64,000 bases of DNA, from contig NZ_BSFE01000004.1 in assembly GCF_027922185.1 (NCBI RefSeq), forward strand, positions 1 through 64,000, in the 5' to 3' direction. This document shows positions 49,041-57,318 of the stretch, in pieces; positions within the stretch are counted from its first letter, which is position 1, and each line of letters begins with the position of its first letter. The DNA is from Maricaulis virginensis. GTDB lineage: Bacteria > Pseudomonadota > Alphaproteobacteria > Caulobacterales > Maricaulaceae. A model generated the notes under the pieces. The model was not told where the DNA came from and did not search any database. It saw nothing but the letters and a program-made list of their open reading frames with translations. The position numbers and the translations under genes are program-made.

Positions 49041-50918
49041 TCAGGCCTCGGTCTTCTGCGGTGTGTCGCTGCGCACCAGCACATTGCGGCCCGGGGCCGG
49101 ACAGATCGGTTTCAGCTTGCCGTCGCCCGGTGTTCTGGCTGGCACGTCATCGCCGGAGCGTTCATAGAGCCAGTCGCGCCAGTCGGCCCACCAGGACCCG
49201 GGATGCTCCTTGGCGCCCTTGATCCAGGCCTCGACGGTCTTGGGCAGCTTGTCATTGGTCCAGTGCTGATACTTGCCGGCGGCCGGATGGTTGATCACGC
49301 CGGCAATGTGTCCCGACCCCGCCAGCAGGAAGCGGACAGGTCCGCCGAAGCGTTTGGCGCCGCGATAGACGGACGGGTAGGGCGCGATATGGTCCTCGCG
49401 CGAGGCCTGCATGTAGACCGGCGTCTTCACCGCGCCGAGATCGAGCGTGTGGCCGTCAAGCTCCAGCTCGCCGCGCGACAGGCGATTGTTGCGGTAGAGA
49501 TTGTCCAGATACCACAGGTGCAGCGCCTTGGGCATGCGGGTCTGGTCGGAATTCCAGTACAGCAGATCGAAGGCCTGCGGCTGGCGTCCGAGCAGGTAAT
49601 TGTTGACCACGAAGGACCAGATCAGGTCGTTCGAGCGCAGGAGGTTGAACGTGTCGGCCATGGAGCGCCCGTCCAGCACGCCGCCCTGGGCGTCCATGAT
49701 GCGCTCGATCTCCTTGAGCCAGTACTCGTCGATGAACAGCAGGAGGTCGCCGGCCTGTTCGAAATCCGTCTGGGCGGCGAAAAAGGTTGCCGACGCGATC
49801 CGGTCGGCTTGGCCCTCGGCTTCCAGCCAGGCGAGGGCGCTGGCGAGCAGCGTGCCGCCGACGCAGTAGCCCACGGCATTCACCGATGTTTCGCCCGTGG
49901 CCGCCTCGATCGCGTGCAGTGCCGCGAACAGGCCTTCATGCATGTAGTCGGAGAAGGTCTTGTCCTTGAGTTCCGGACCCGGATTGACCCAGGAGATCAG
50001 GAACACCGTGAAGCCCTGCTCGGTGAGCCAGCGGATCATCGAGTTCTTTTCCCGCAGATCCATGATGTAGAACTTGTTGATCCAGGGCGGCGCGATCAGC
50101 AGCGGCCGCTGCTTCACCGTCTCCGTCGCGGGAGCGTACTGGATCAGCTCCATCACATCGTTCTGGAAGATCACCTGGCCGGGCGCCGTGGCGAGATCCT
50201 TGCCGACCTCGAAGCCTGCGGTATCGGTCTGGCGCAGGGCCAGCCGTCCGTGACCGGCTTCCAGATCATTCATAAGGTTTTGCAGGCCGCGCGTCAGATT
50301 TTCGCCGCGCGAGACCATGGTCTCGCGGAGCACATCCGGATTGGTCAGGGCGAAATTGGTCGGCGACAGGGCGTCGGTCATCTGCCGCGTCAGGAATTCC
50401 ACCTTGCGCCGGGTGCGCTCGTCGACCCCTTCGACATTGCGCACCAGCCCCACCAGGAAATGCTGGTTGAGCAGGTAGGACTGCTTGATGGCATTGAATA
50501 CCGGATTGGTGGACCAGTCCTCGCTCTTCCAGCGCTTGTCGCCCTTTTCCGGCTCGATGACCGGTGCGCCGCCGCCATCGTCTTCGCCGGCCATGAAGCG
50601 CTTGGTCGTGTTCGACCACAGATCGAGATAGCCCTTCATCAGGTCGGCCTGGGCCTGCATCATCAGTTCGGGCTGGTGAACGATGTGATTCCAGACCTCG
50701 CCGAATTCCGGCGCGGCGTTGAACGGATCGGCCTTGGGCAGGACGGCTTCGCCCTCGAGCGCCTTCTGCATCGCCTCGGACATGAGTTTCTGCGACTTCA
50801 GCGAAGCCTGCATGAGATTGCGCGACACTTCGTCGAGCGCTTCCCATTCCGCTGCGGTCATGCCGGCCCAGGGGTTGGAGTCGCGGTCTTGCGCGTCGTT
50901 TTCCGTCTTGCCCGGCAT
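49041..50918 (-). CDS. phaC: Class I polyhydroxyalkanoate synthase
   Basis: Polymerises (R)-3-hydroxyacyl-CoA into storage polyester on granule surfaces. The 625-residue protein has the PhaC N-terminal domain (NPVFNAIKQSYLLNQHFL near 155; LTNPDVLRETMVSRGENL) and an alpha/beta hydrolase core. The nucleophile is Cys352 in the lipase-like box VGYCVGG; the His is in SGHIAGVINHP near 515 and the Asp in YMQASREDHIAPY. Length and PhaE absence show class I. phaA, phaB, phaP and phaR are not nearby. Confidence 0.95.
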   Translation of the reverse strand: MPGKTENDAQDRDSNPWAGMTAAEWEALDEVSRNLMQASLKSQKLMSEAMQKALEGEAVLPKADPFNAAPEFGEVWNHIVHQPELMMQAQADLMKGYLDLWSNTTKRFMAGEDDGGGAPVIEPEKGDKRWKSEDWSTNPVFNAIKQSYLLNQHFLVGLVRNVEGVDERTRRKVEFLTRQMTDALSPTNFALTNPDVLRETMVSRGENLTRGLQNLMNDLEAGHGRLALRQTDTAGFEVGKDLATAPGQVIFQNDVMELIQYAPATETVKQRPLLIAPPWINKFYIMDLREKNSMIRWLTEQGFTVFLISWVNPGPELKDKTFSDYMHEGLFAALHAIEAATGETSVNAVGYCVGGTLLASALAWLEAEGQADRIASATFFAAQTDFEQAGDLLLFIDEYWLKEIERIMDAQGGVLDGRSMADTFNLLRSNDLIWSFVVNNYLLGRQPQAFDLLYWNSDQTRMPKALHLWYLDNLYRNNRLSRGELELDGHTLDLGAVKTPVYMQASREDHIAPYPSVYRGAKRFGGPVRFLLAGSGHIAGVINHPAAGKYQHWTNDKLPKTVEAWIKGAKEHPGSWWADWRDWLYERSGDDVPARTPGDGKLKPICPAPGRNVLVRSDTPQKTEA

Positions 50919-51001
50919 TGATTGTCCTTGTCTTCGGCAGGTGACTCTGACACCGATCAGCGTATAGAAAGCGCGTCGCGCGTCCAGCGCGAGGAGTTGT
51001 C

Positions 51002-51340
51002 ATGCATCGCTTTGTCACGACCGCGGGTCTTGCCGCCCTTCTGGGAGGCTGCGCAGCGGTCGATATGCCGGATGTGGAAGCCACACATCCCGACTGGGTC
51101 GAGGAGCGCCTCGAAGCCGGTGTGGAGGACCGCGCCGCACCGCGCACCGTGCCCGACCGCACGCTTCCGCGCGGTGAAGGCGCAGAAATGGATGCCCAGG
51201 CACGCCGGCTGCTCGAACGCCGCGACGAGCTGAATGCCGAGGCGGAAGACCGCGAAGGGCAGGACACGCCGTCCAGCGCGTCCGATTTCGTGAATGAGGG
51301 ACAGGCGCGCACCACGCCGCCACAAAACCCGCAACGCTGA
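51002..51340 (+). CDS. Small lipoprotein, unknown
   Basis: A 112-residue protein with a lipobox (LLGGC, Cys17) after a short hydrophobic segment; ATG 51002 follows GAGGAG. The mature part is hydrophilic and probably disordered with helix propensity: DWVEERLEAGVEDRAAPRTV and EMDAQARRLLERRDELNAEA. I do not recognise it. Divergent from phaC and upstream of glpX by 47 bases. Confidence 0.72.
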   Translation: MHRFVTTAGLAALLGGCAAVDMPDVEATHPDWVEERLEAGVEDRAAPRTVPDRTLPRGEGAEMDAQARRLLERRDELNAEAEDREGQDTPSSASDFVNEGQARTTPPQNPQR

Positions 51341-51387
51341 ACTCAATGTGTGCCCGGTATGTGCCGGGCGATGACCGGAGACGAAGA

Positions 51388-52344
51388 ATGAGCGATACCC
51401 GTGCCCTGACAAATCTGGCGCTGCAGGCGGTGCGTGCAGCCGAGGCTGCGGCCGTTGCGGCGTCCGACTGGATCGGTCGCGGCGAGAAGGAATCCGCCGA
51501 CCAGGCCGCCGTCGACGCCCTGCGCAACGGACTCAACGCCATGCCGATGAAGGGCCGGATCGTGATCGGTGAGGGCGAGCGCGACGAAGCGCCCATGCTC
51601 TATATCGGTGAAGAGGTCGGGACCGGTGAAGGCCCGGAGATCGACATCGCGCTCGATCCGCTGGAAGGCACCTCGCTGACGGCCAAGGGCCAGGCCAATG
51701 CGCTGGCTGTGGTCTCCTTTGCGCTGCGCGGCGGCCTGCTGCACGCGCCGGACACCTATATGGACAAGATTGCCGTCGGTCCGGGCCTGCCCTCCGGCGT
51801 TATCGACCTGGACGCCAGCGCGGCGGAGAATGTGAAGAACCTGGCCAAGGCCAAGGGCGTCGCCCCGTCCGACATCACGGTCTGCGTGCTGGAACGCGAG
51901 CGTCACCAGCACATCATCGACGGCGTGAAGTCCGTCGGCGGCCGTGTCCGCCTGATCCCGGACGGCGATGTGGCCGGCGCCATGGGCGCGGCGGGCCTCG
52001 GTGTCGGTGTCGACATGTATATCGGTCAGGGCGGGGCACCGGAGGGCGTGCTGGCGGCCTCGGCCCTGCGGTGTATCGGCGGCCAGATGCAGGCGCGCCT
52101 GTTCTTCCGCAATGATGACGAGCGCGCCCGGGCAGCGCGTGTGGGCGTTACGGATCTCGACCGCAAGTATGATGTTTCCGAGCTGGCGGCGAGCCACTGC
52201 CTCTTCGTCGCGACCGGCGTCACAGACGGCGACCTGGTCGACGGTGTCCGCACCTCGGGCGGTCAGGTTCACACGCATACGCTGCTGCTCGATTCGGCCG
52301 ATCATTCCGTACGCCGCATCCGGTCGGCACGGCCGCTGGGTTAG
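51388..52344 (+). CDS. glpX: Class II fructose-1,6-bisphosphatase
   Basis: Gluconeogenic phosphatase giving fructose 6-phosphate. The 318-residue protein has the GlpX marks: ASDWIGRGEKESADQAAVDA near 30, KGRIVIGEGERDEAPMLYIG near 55 (metal-binding Glu residues), and DIALDPLEGTSLTAKGQANA near 85. The start at 51388 follows GGAGACGAAGA; the open frame begins 14 codons earlier. recJ follows after 12 bases, so both are probably co-transcribed, a pairing also seen in related species. Confidence 0.95.
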   Translation: MSDTRALTNLALQAVRAAEAAAVAASDWIGRGEKESADQAAVDALRNGLNAMPMKGRIVIGEGERDEAPMLYIGEEVGTGEGPEIDIALDPLEGTSLTAKGQANALAVVSFALRGGLLHAPDTYMDKIAVGPGLPSGVIDLDASAAENVKNLAKAKGVAPSDITVCVLERERHQHIIDGVKSVGGRVRLIPDGDVAGAMGAAGLGVGVDMYIGQGGAPEGVLAASALRCIGGQMQARLFFRNDDERARAARVGVTDLDRKYDVSELAASHCLFVATGVTDGDLVDGVRTSGGQVHTHTLLLDSADHSVRRIRSARPLG

Positions 52345-52356
52345 CACGGACAGAGG

Positions 52357-54162
52357 ATGGTCACAGACGTCACGACACGGGACACCGGCGCCCTTCTGGG
52401 GGTGGAGCACTCGCTGAGCGGGCGCAAATGGCGCCTGCGCGAGGCCGATGAAGCGGCCGTGACCACCATTGCCCGCCAGCAAGGCCTGCCCGATGCCCTG
52501 GCCCGGGTCATTGCCGCGCGCGGCGTGCCGCCGGAGGCGGCGGGAAGCTATCTTTCGCCGCGGCTGCGCGATGTCTTTCCCGACCCCTCGGCCCTCGCCG
52601 ACATGGACAAGGCCGCCGGACTGATCTGGGACGCCGTCGCGGCGGGCCGGCGCATTGCCGTCTTTGCCGACTATGACGTCGACGGTGCGACGTCCGCCGC
52701 CCAGCTGGTGCGCTGGCTGCGCCATGTCGGCCATGACGCCGACATCTACATCCCCGACCGGATCGAGGAAGGCTACGGACCGTCTGCCAAGGCTTTCGAG
52801 ACCCTGCGCGAACGCGGCGCCGAACTGGTGGTGACGCTGGACTGCGGGGCCGCGGCGCATGACGCCCTGCGGCACGGGGCGGGGATCGGGCTCGATATCG
52901 TCGTCATCGACCATCACCTCATGGATGACGATTTCCCGCCGGCCGCGGCGCTGGTCAATCCGAACCGGCCGGACGACACCTCCGGATGCGGCCACCTGGC
53001 GGCGGCCGGGGTCACTTTCGTCCTGCTGGCGGCGCTCAATCGCGAAGGCCGGCGGCGCGGCGCATTCGGCGAGACCGGCGAGCCGGACATCATGCAATGG
53101 ATGGATCTGGCCGCCCTGGGCACGATCTGCGACGTCGTGGCCCTGGAGGGGCTGAACCGGGCGCTGGTGGCGCAGGGACTGCGTGTGATGAGCCAGTGGC
53201 TGCAGCCGGGTATCAAGGCCCTGGCCGACGCGGCCGGTATCGACGGCGAGGCCAGCGTCTATCACGCCGGCTTCCTGATCGGTCCGCGAATCAATGCCGG
53301 TGGCCGGGTCGGCCGTTCCGATCTGGGCGCTCATCTGCTGACCACCGACGATCCGGCGAAGGCCGCGCGGATCGCTGCCGAGCTCGACGCGCTCAATGCC
53401 GAACGCCGCTCCATCGAGGCCGCAGTGCAGGACGAGGCCCTGGCCCAGCTGGAGCGTCAGGGCGCGGACAGGGCGATTCTGGTAGCGTCGGGCGAGGGCT
53501 GGCATCCCGGCGTGATCGGCGTTGTCGCCGGCCGCCTGAAGGACCGGTTTTCAAAACCGGTTATCGTCATCGGTATCGACCGCCGGGGTGAAACGGCGCT
53601 GGGCAAGGGATCCGGGCGCTCCGTGCCGGGCGTCAATCTTGGCGGGGCCATTGCCGCGGCGCGCCATGAGGGGCTGCTGCTCGCCGGGGGCGGCCATGCC
53701 ATGGCCGGCGGTCTGACGGTGGAGGCCGACCGGATCAATGCGCTTATCGCCTATCTGGACGAGCGTCTTGCGCCGGAACTGGCAGAGGCCGGCGATGCCA
53801 TGGCGCTCAAGGCGGATGGTGTGCTGGCGGCCTCCGGCGTGACCGTCGAGCTTGCGGAGATGCTCGAGCGCGCCGGTCCCTTCGGTCAGGGCAATCCCGA
53901 ACCGCGTTTCGCGCTGTCCCGGGTCCGGGTGAGCTTCGCCAAGCGGGTCGGCACCGATCATGTGCGCTTTTCGCTGCAGGATCTCAGTGGCGCGAGCGTG
54001 CAGGGGATCAGTTTCCGCACCGCCGACACCCCGCTGGGTGAGGCACTGCTGAGCGCGGGCGAGGGGCTGTGGCATGCGGTCGGCCGGGTGAAGTGCGATG
54101 CCTGGCAGGGCCGCAAGCGGGTGCAGCTGCAACTGGACGATCTGGCAACTGCGCAAGACTGA
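52357..54162 (+). CDS. recJ: Single-stranded-DNA exonuclease RecJ
   Basis: A 5'-3' exonuclease for recombination and mismatch repair. The 601-residue protein has the DHH-family motifs: FADYDVDGATSAAQLVRWL, TLDCGAAAHDAL, VIDHHLMDDDFPPA, DLAALGTICDVVAL, then the DHHA1 domain with GGGHAMAGGLTV and a C-terminal OB-type domain (GPFGQGNPEPRF). All metal-binding Asp/His residues seem present. The start at 52357 sits directly behind ACAGAGG. tRNA-Glu follows with its own promoter. Confidence 0.95.
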   Translation: MVTDVTTRDTGALLGVEHSLSGRKWRLREADEAAVTTIARQQGLPDALARVIAARGVPPEAAGSYLSPRLRDVFPDPSALADMDKAAGLIWDAVAAGRRIAVFADYDVDGATSAAQLVRWLRHVGHDADIYIPDRIEEGYGPSAKAFETLRERGAELVVTLDCGAAAHDALRHGAGIGLDIVVIDHHLMDDDFPPAAALVNPNRPDDTSGCGHLAAAGVTFVLLAALNREGRRRGAFGETGEPDIMQWMDLAALGTICDVVALEGLNRALVAQGLRVMSQWLQPGIKALADAAGIDGEASVYHAGFLIGPRINAGGRVGRSDLGAHLLTTDDPAKAARIAAELDALNAERRSIEAAVQDEALAQLERQGADRAILVASGEGWHPGVIGVVAGRLKDRFSKPVIVIGIDRRGETALGKGSGRSVPGVNLGGAIAAARHEGLLLAGGGHAMAGGLTVEADRINALIAYLDERLAPELAEAGDAMALKADGVLAASGVTVELAEMLERAGPFGQGNPEPRFALSRVRVSFAKRVGTDHVRFSLQDLSGASVQGISFRTADTPLGEALLSAGEGLWHAVGRVKCDAWQGRKRVQLQLDDLATAQD

Positions 54163-54182
54163 CGTTTTTGCGAAATTCCCGC

Positions 54183-54211
54183 TTGCAAGCCGTCTCAGGC
54201 TTTTCTATACG
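54183..54211 (+). promoter_or_regulatory. Promoter of tRNA-Glu
   Basis: TTGCAA (54183-54188) and TATACG (54206-54211) are separated by 17 bases and lie 18 bases before the first base of tRNA-Glu. This fits a housekeeping sigma promoter. Confidence 0.6.
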
Positions 54212-54228
54212 ACGGCCCTCATCGCCGC

Positions 54229-54303
54229 GGGCCCTTCGTCTATCGGTTAGGACGCCAGGTTTTCAACCTGGAAAGAGGGGTTCGATTCCCCTAGGGCCTG
54301 CCA
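54229..54303 (+). tRNA. tRNA-Glu (UUC)
   Basis: A 75-base tRNA with encoded CCA. The acceptor arm is GGGCCCT with AGGGCCT, including a G-U first pair, and discriminator G. The anticodon stem CCAGG/CCTGG closes the loop TTTTCAA with anticodon TTC at 54262-54264. The T arm is GGGG-TTCGATT-CCCC. It decodes GAA and probably GAG. Confidence 0.96.
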
Positions 54304-54414
54304 CGCGATCTCCTCCTTCTCATGTGCAGACGTGGTAGGATCGCTGGGTATGCCGGCGAGGGTGGGGCAGGTTTGTCCCCTTGATCACGGATGCGATGTC
54401 GGGAGCGTGAGGCA

Positions 54415-54918
54415 ATGGCCCATCTTTCCACCAAGACCTATGGCAATGAGCGCGGCCTGTCCTGTTGCTCGCGGCAATGGGCGGCGGACAGCGATTGCAG
54501 CCTCCTGCACGGCTACTCCTTCGGTTTCCGCTTCGTGTTTGCCGCCGAACAGCTCGACAAGCGCGGCTGGGTGCTCGATTTCGGCAAGGGCGGTTTCGGA
54601 AAGATCCGCGACTGGCTGCACGAGATGTTCGATCACTCGCTTCTCGTCGCTGAGGACGATCCGGAGCGTCCGGCGCTGGAAGCGCTGGGCGAGCGCGGCA
54701 TTGCCCGCGTCCGGGTGGTGCCGGGGACGAGCTGCGAGCGCATGGCCGAGATGACCTTCCACAAGGCGGACGAGATCGTCCGGGAAGCCACGGGCGGGCG
54801 CTGCTGGGTGGAATCGGTGGAATGTTCCGAGCACGGTTCGAACAGCGCCATCTACCGTTCGACCCGCGCCGTCGCGCGTCTCGCCGAAAGCGACCGGCTG
54901 CACGAAGAACTCGGCTGA
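54415..54918 (+). CDS. 6-carboxytetrahydropterin/pyruvoyl-tetrahydropterin synthase family protein, divergent
   Basis: A 167-residue protein of the PTPS/QueD fold. It shows TKTYGNERGLSCCSRQW at the start, DCSLLHGYSFGFRFVF near 35-50, WVLDFGKGGFGKIRDWLHE and MFDHSLLVAEDDP. In true QueD the zinc site includes HGH and an upstream His; here the motif is HGY and the position before the active-site Cys is Asp. A related HGY subfamily is common in alphaproteobacteria and has no firm function. It may therefore not make carboxytetrahydropterin. The start at 54415 is the Met of the conserved part. No other queuosine genes are nearby. Confidence 0.78.
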   Translation: MAHLSTKTYGNERGLSCCSRQWAADSDCSLLHGYSFGFRFVFAAEQLDKRGWVLDFGKGGFGKIRDWLHEMFDHSLLVAEDDPERPALEALGERGIARVRVVPGTSCERMAEMTFHKADEIVREATGGRCWVESVECSEHGSNSAIYRSTRAVARLAESDRLHEELG

Positions 54919-54957
54919 GACGCCGGGAAAGTTTCGAGTTTTCCACGATTTTCTGCC

Positions 54958-54985
54958 ACCGCCGATCGCCGGACCGGCGGTTTTT
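54958..54985 (+). terminator. Rho-independent terminator after PTPS-family gene
   Basis: ACCGCCG (54958-54964) pairs with CGGCGGT (54975-54981); the loop can extend the stem with one mismatch. TTTTT follows at 54981-54985. It lies 40 bases after the stop. Confidence 0.8.
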
Positions 54986-55045
54986 GCGCGTGGTGTGAAT
55001 TCCCGAACCGGATTCGCGCGCAGAAACTCGCCTCTCAGGAGAAAA

Positions 55046-55123
55046 ATGAACCTTACGAGAAAGACAGGAAATCCGCATCAGGTTGTGATTGAAAATCAGT
55101 TCAACCCCAACATATTGCGTTAA
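55046..55123 (+). CDS. Possible 25-residue small protein
   Basis: ATG 55046 is preceded by TCAGGAGAAAA, an excellent ribosome site, and the frame runs 25 codons (MNLTRKTGNP then HQVVIENQFNPNILR) to TAA at 55121-55123. Codon use is AT-rich, unlike the surrounding genes. It lies in the 337-base gap before the cold-shock gene. It may be a small protein or a regulatory leader; there is no known homologue that I can name. Confidence 0.35.
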   Translation: MNLTRKTGNPHQVVIENQFNPNILR

Positions 55124-55255
55124 TTGCGTTGCGAATAGCTCGCAGCGACTAGATATCGAAGTCGCAAAACGCAACCAATCGGCCGATTCGTCTTCTCTTC
55201 AGTCATGAATTTGTGTACAAATCTTCACTCGAGGGTTGTTTAAGCGAGCGATATC
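55115..55255 (+). promoter_or_regulatory. AT-rich upstream region of cold-shock gene
   Basis: This part of the 54919-55255 gap is AT-richer than its surroundings. It has two TTGCGTT copies (55115-55121, 55124-55130) and one inverted AACGCAA (55168-55174). A weak promoter (TTGCGA at 55129-55134, TAGATA at 55150-55155, spacing 15) would give a leader of about 95 bases, as is usual for temperature-controlled csp mRNAs. Beyond this, the small ORF and the terminator, I see nothing in the gap. Confidence 0.35.
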
Positions 55256-55780
55256 ATGGTTCTGGCTCACGATGTTTTTGAAGACACCGAAGTGCTTCAA
55301 CTGGAGGGCCGCGTTAAGTGGTACGATCCCGCGCGCGGGTACGGGTTCATTGACGCGGTCGACGGCGAGGGGGACATCCTGCTCCACGCCAGCTGTCTGC
55401 GCCGTTTCGGACAGGGTCCGGCCCTGCCGAACGCCAGGGTGGTCTGCAAGGCCGTCCGCGGCGACAAGGGGCGTCAGGCCATCGAACTGGTCGAGATGAG
55501 TGGCGGCGACACGCAGGCCGAGGTACGGCCGCGGCGTTTTCATCCCTATGCCGTTTCCAGCGCGCCCTTCTGCCAGGCCGTGGTGAAATGGTTCGATCCG
55601 CTGCGTGGGTACGGTTTCGTCAATTGTGCGGAGATCGAGGGCGATGTCTTCCTGCATGCGGCCACCTTGCGGCGCGCCGGTCTGGAGGATGTTGCGCCGG
55701 GCGATTCTCTCGAGGTGCGTTGCCTTGAAGGCCCCAAAGGGGCACTGGCTGCCGAAATCCGTCCCGCTTCGGCCGGGTGA
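55256..55780 (+). CDS. Double cold-shock-domain protein
   Basis: A 174-residue protein with two cold-shock domains that bind single-stranded RNA or DNA. Domain one: RVKWYDPARGYGFI with DILLHAS (about residues 18-80). Domain two: AVVKWFDPLRGYGFV with DVFLHAA (about 106-172). Both RNP1-like GYGF and RNP2-like motifs are kept. The linker is basic (AEVRPRRFHPYAV). Two-domain Csp proteins of this size are typical of alphaproteobacteria, for example CspC/CspD of Caulobacter. Preceded by an AT-rich leader. Confidence 0.93.
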   Translation: MVLAHDVFEDTEVLQLEGRVKWYDPARGYGFIDAVDGEGDILLHASCLRRFGQGPALPNARVVCKAVRGDKGRQAIELVEMSGGDTQAEVRPRRFHPYAVSSAPFCQAVVKWFDPLRGYGFVNCAEIEGDVFLHAATLRRAGLEDVAPGDSLEVRCLEGPKGALAAEIRPASAG

Positions 55781-55869
55781 TCCGGCCCGGAGCGGCGTGC
55801 TGCTGATGAGGCGGGCGCGGCGTCTGTCCGGCGTTGCGCAACACGCAGACGCCCGCTAGCTTCCGGCAC

Positions 55870-56517
55870 ATGCGCAGCTTGATCCTTTCCCTTCTGGTCG
55901 GCCTCTCCGCGCCGGCCTGGGCGCAGGACGCCGAACCGGCGGCCGCAACGCCCGACGCCACCGTTTCCGGTCCCACCGCGGAAGCGTCCGCCATTGCGTT
56001 TGACGGGCCCGAGCCGGTCATTATCGACAGCGCCGATGGCCGGCATGTCTTCACGGCCGAGCTGGCGACCACGCCGGAACAGCTGGAACGCGGCCTGATG
56101 TGGCGCGAGACGCTGGATCCCGATGCCGGCATGCTGTTCCACTATTCTCCGCCCCGCCGCACGGCGATGTGGATGGAAAACACGCTGATCGATCTCGACC
56201 TGGTCTTCATCGCGCCGGACGGCGAAATCGTGAAGATCGTCGGCCACGCCCAGGCCGGCTCGCGCCGCAGCCTGGCGTCGGATGCCGTGGTTGCCGGCGT
56301 GCTGGAACTGCCGGCGGGCCGTACATTCGAGCTGGGCATCCGGCCGGGCGACACGGTGCGCCACGCCTTCTTCGGCAATGTGGATGAGGGTGAGGACGAC
56401 GCGGCGCCGGCCGCGGAAGAAACAGCTGAAGAAACGTCCGAAGATACAGATGCCGAGGCCGCCGGCGAGGCGGATACGGATACGCCTGCACAGGATACGC
56501 CCGAAGACGCGCAGTAG
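55870..56517 (+). CDS. DUF192 exported protein
   Basis: A 215-residue secreted protein. The signal peptide MRSLILSLLVGLSAPAWA ends before QDAEP. A linker leads into the DUF192 domain (about 55-165): FTAELATTPEQLERGLMWRE, AGMLFHYSPPRRTAMWMENT, IDLDLVFIAPDGEIVKI, and VLELPAGRTFELGIRPGD. The tail is about 45 residues of Glu, Asp, Ala and Thr and is likely disordered. The domain's function is unknown. tRNA-Pro follows after 40 bases. Confidence 0.87.
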   Translation: MRSLILSLLVGLSAPAWAQDAEPAAATPDATVSGPTAEASAIAFDGPEPVIIDSADGRHVFTAELATTPEQLERGLMWRETLDPDAGMLFHYSPPRRTAMWMENTLIDLDLVFIAPDGEIVKIVGHAQAGSRRSLASDAVVAGVLELPAGRTFELGIRPGDTVRHAFFGNVDEGEDDAAPAAEETAEETSEDTDAEAAGEADTDTPAQDTPEDAQ

Positions 56518-56557
56518 GCTTGCCTAAAGGCGAGGGCGCTTACATAAGGGCAATATT

Positions 56558-56634
<77 letters not shown>

Positions 56635-56679
56635 TTGACCGGCTTTCGCCGGTCCATGCGGTTGAAATGGGAGACGCGC

Positions 56680-56985
56680 ATGTTCGCGAGGATCTATCGT
56701 CCGGCCCGCAATGCGATGCAGTCGGGCCGCGGCAAGACGAAGAAGTGGGTGCTCGAGTTTTCGCCGGAGATGGCGAAAAAGCCCGATCCGCTGATGGGCT
56801 GGACGTCCAGCTCGGACATGCGCAGCCAGATCCGCCTGAAGTTCGACAGCCAGGAAGACGCTGTGGCCTACGCCAAGCGCCAGGGCATCCCCTTCCAGGT
56901 CGTCGAGCCGCACGAACCCAAGCGGTACGAGAAGTCCTACGCCGACAATTTCTCCGCCGATCGCAAACAGCCCTGGTCGCACTAG
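56680..56985 (+). CDS. NDUFS4-type NADH dehydrogenase accessory subunit (ETC complex I subunit)
   Basis: A 101-residue homologue of the mitochondrial complex I 18-kDa subunit NDUFS4, found in alphaproteobacterial complex I. Marks: ARIYRPARNAMQSGRGKTKKW at the start (one shorter motif: YRPARNAMQSG), WVLEFSPEM, GWTSSSDMRSQIRLKFDSQE, AVAYAKRQGIPFQV, and YADNFSADRKQPWSH at the end, all typical. The start at 56680 follows GGGAGACGCGC; the open frame extends into tRNA-Pro. It lies between two tRNA genes, away from the main nuo operon. Confidence 0.93.
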   Translation: MFARIYRPARNAMQSGRGKTKKWVLEFSPEMAKKPDPLMGWTSSSDMRSQIRLKFDSQEDAVAYAKRQGIPFQVVEPHEPKRYEKSYADNFSADRKQPWSH

Positions 56986-57000
56986 ACCGGGGCCTGTCTG

Positions 57001-57077
57001 GCCTCCGTAGCTCAACCGGATAGAGCGCCCGCCTTCTAAGCGGATGGTTGCAGGTTCGAGTCCTGCCGGGGGCGCCA
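57001..57077 (+). tRNA. tRNA-Arg (UCU)
   Basis: A 77-base tRNA with encoded CCA. The acceptor is GCCTCCG with CGGGGGC, containing one T-G pair. The anticodon stem is CCCGC/GCGGA, so its outermost pair is a C-A mismatch (57028 and 57044). The loop CTTCTAA gives anticodon TCT at 57035-57037. The T arm GCAGG-TTCGAGT-CCTGC is normal. It decodes AGA and AGG. It begins 15 bases after the NDUFS4-type gene and may be co-transcribed with it. Confidence 0.94.
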
Positions 57078-57267
57078 TTTTTCTGATCTCACGACAGTTC
57101 GCTTCGCGAACGTCTCCGACAGGGCGGCCTGACCGGCCGACGCGCGGTGGCGCTTGCGAACCCTTCGGGTTCGAAATAGCTCCTTCAAGGCGTGCCACTT
57201 TTTCCTGTTCACAACCCGAACTGTCCCGGCAGAGCCTGGCCGGATCGTCCGGCAACTCGCAATGAAG

Positions 57268-57298
57268 AGCGCCCCGCCAGCATGTCCGGGGCGCTTTT
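57268..57298 (+). terminator. Rho-independent terminator downstream of tRNA-Arg
   Basis: AGCGCCCCG (57268-57276) pairs with CGGGGCGCT (57287-57295) over a 10-base loop, and TTTT follows. It probably ends the tRNA-Arg transcript. The stretch 57078-57267 before it has only small hairpins (GTTCGC-TTC-GCGAAC near 57099 and GAACC-CTTCG-GGTTC near 57158) and no gene that I can support. Confidence 0.8.
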
Positions 57299-57318
57299 CG
57301 TATCGATGTCGCGTGGGT

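Noticed and set aside
55205..55243. A 13-codon frame just before the double cold-shock gene
   Set aside because: No ribosome site; likely chance in the AT-rich leader.
57030..57300. Integration site at the 3' end of tRNA-Arg
   Set aside because: No second copy of the tRNA 3' end, no integrase and no foreign-looking genes follow; the region holds small hairpins and a terminator.
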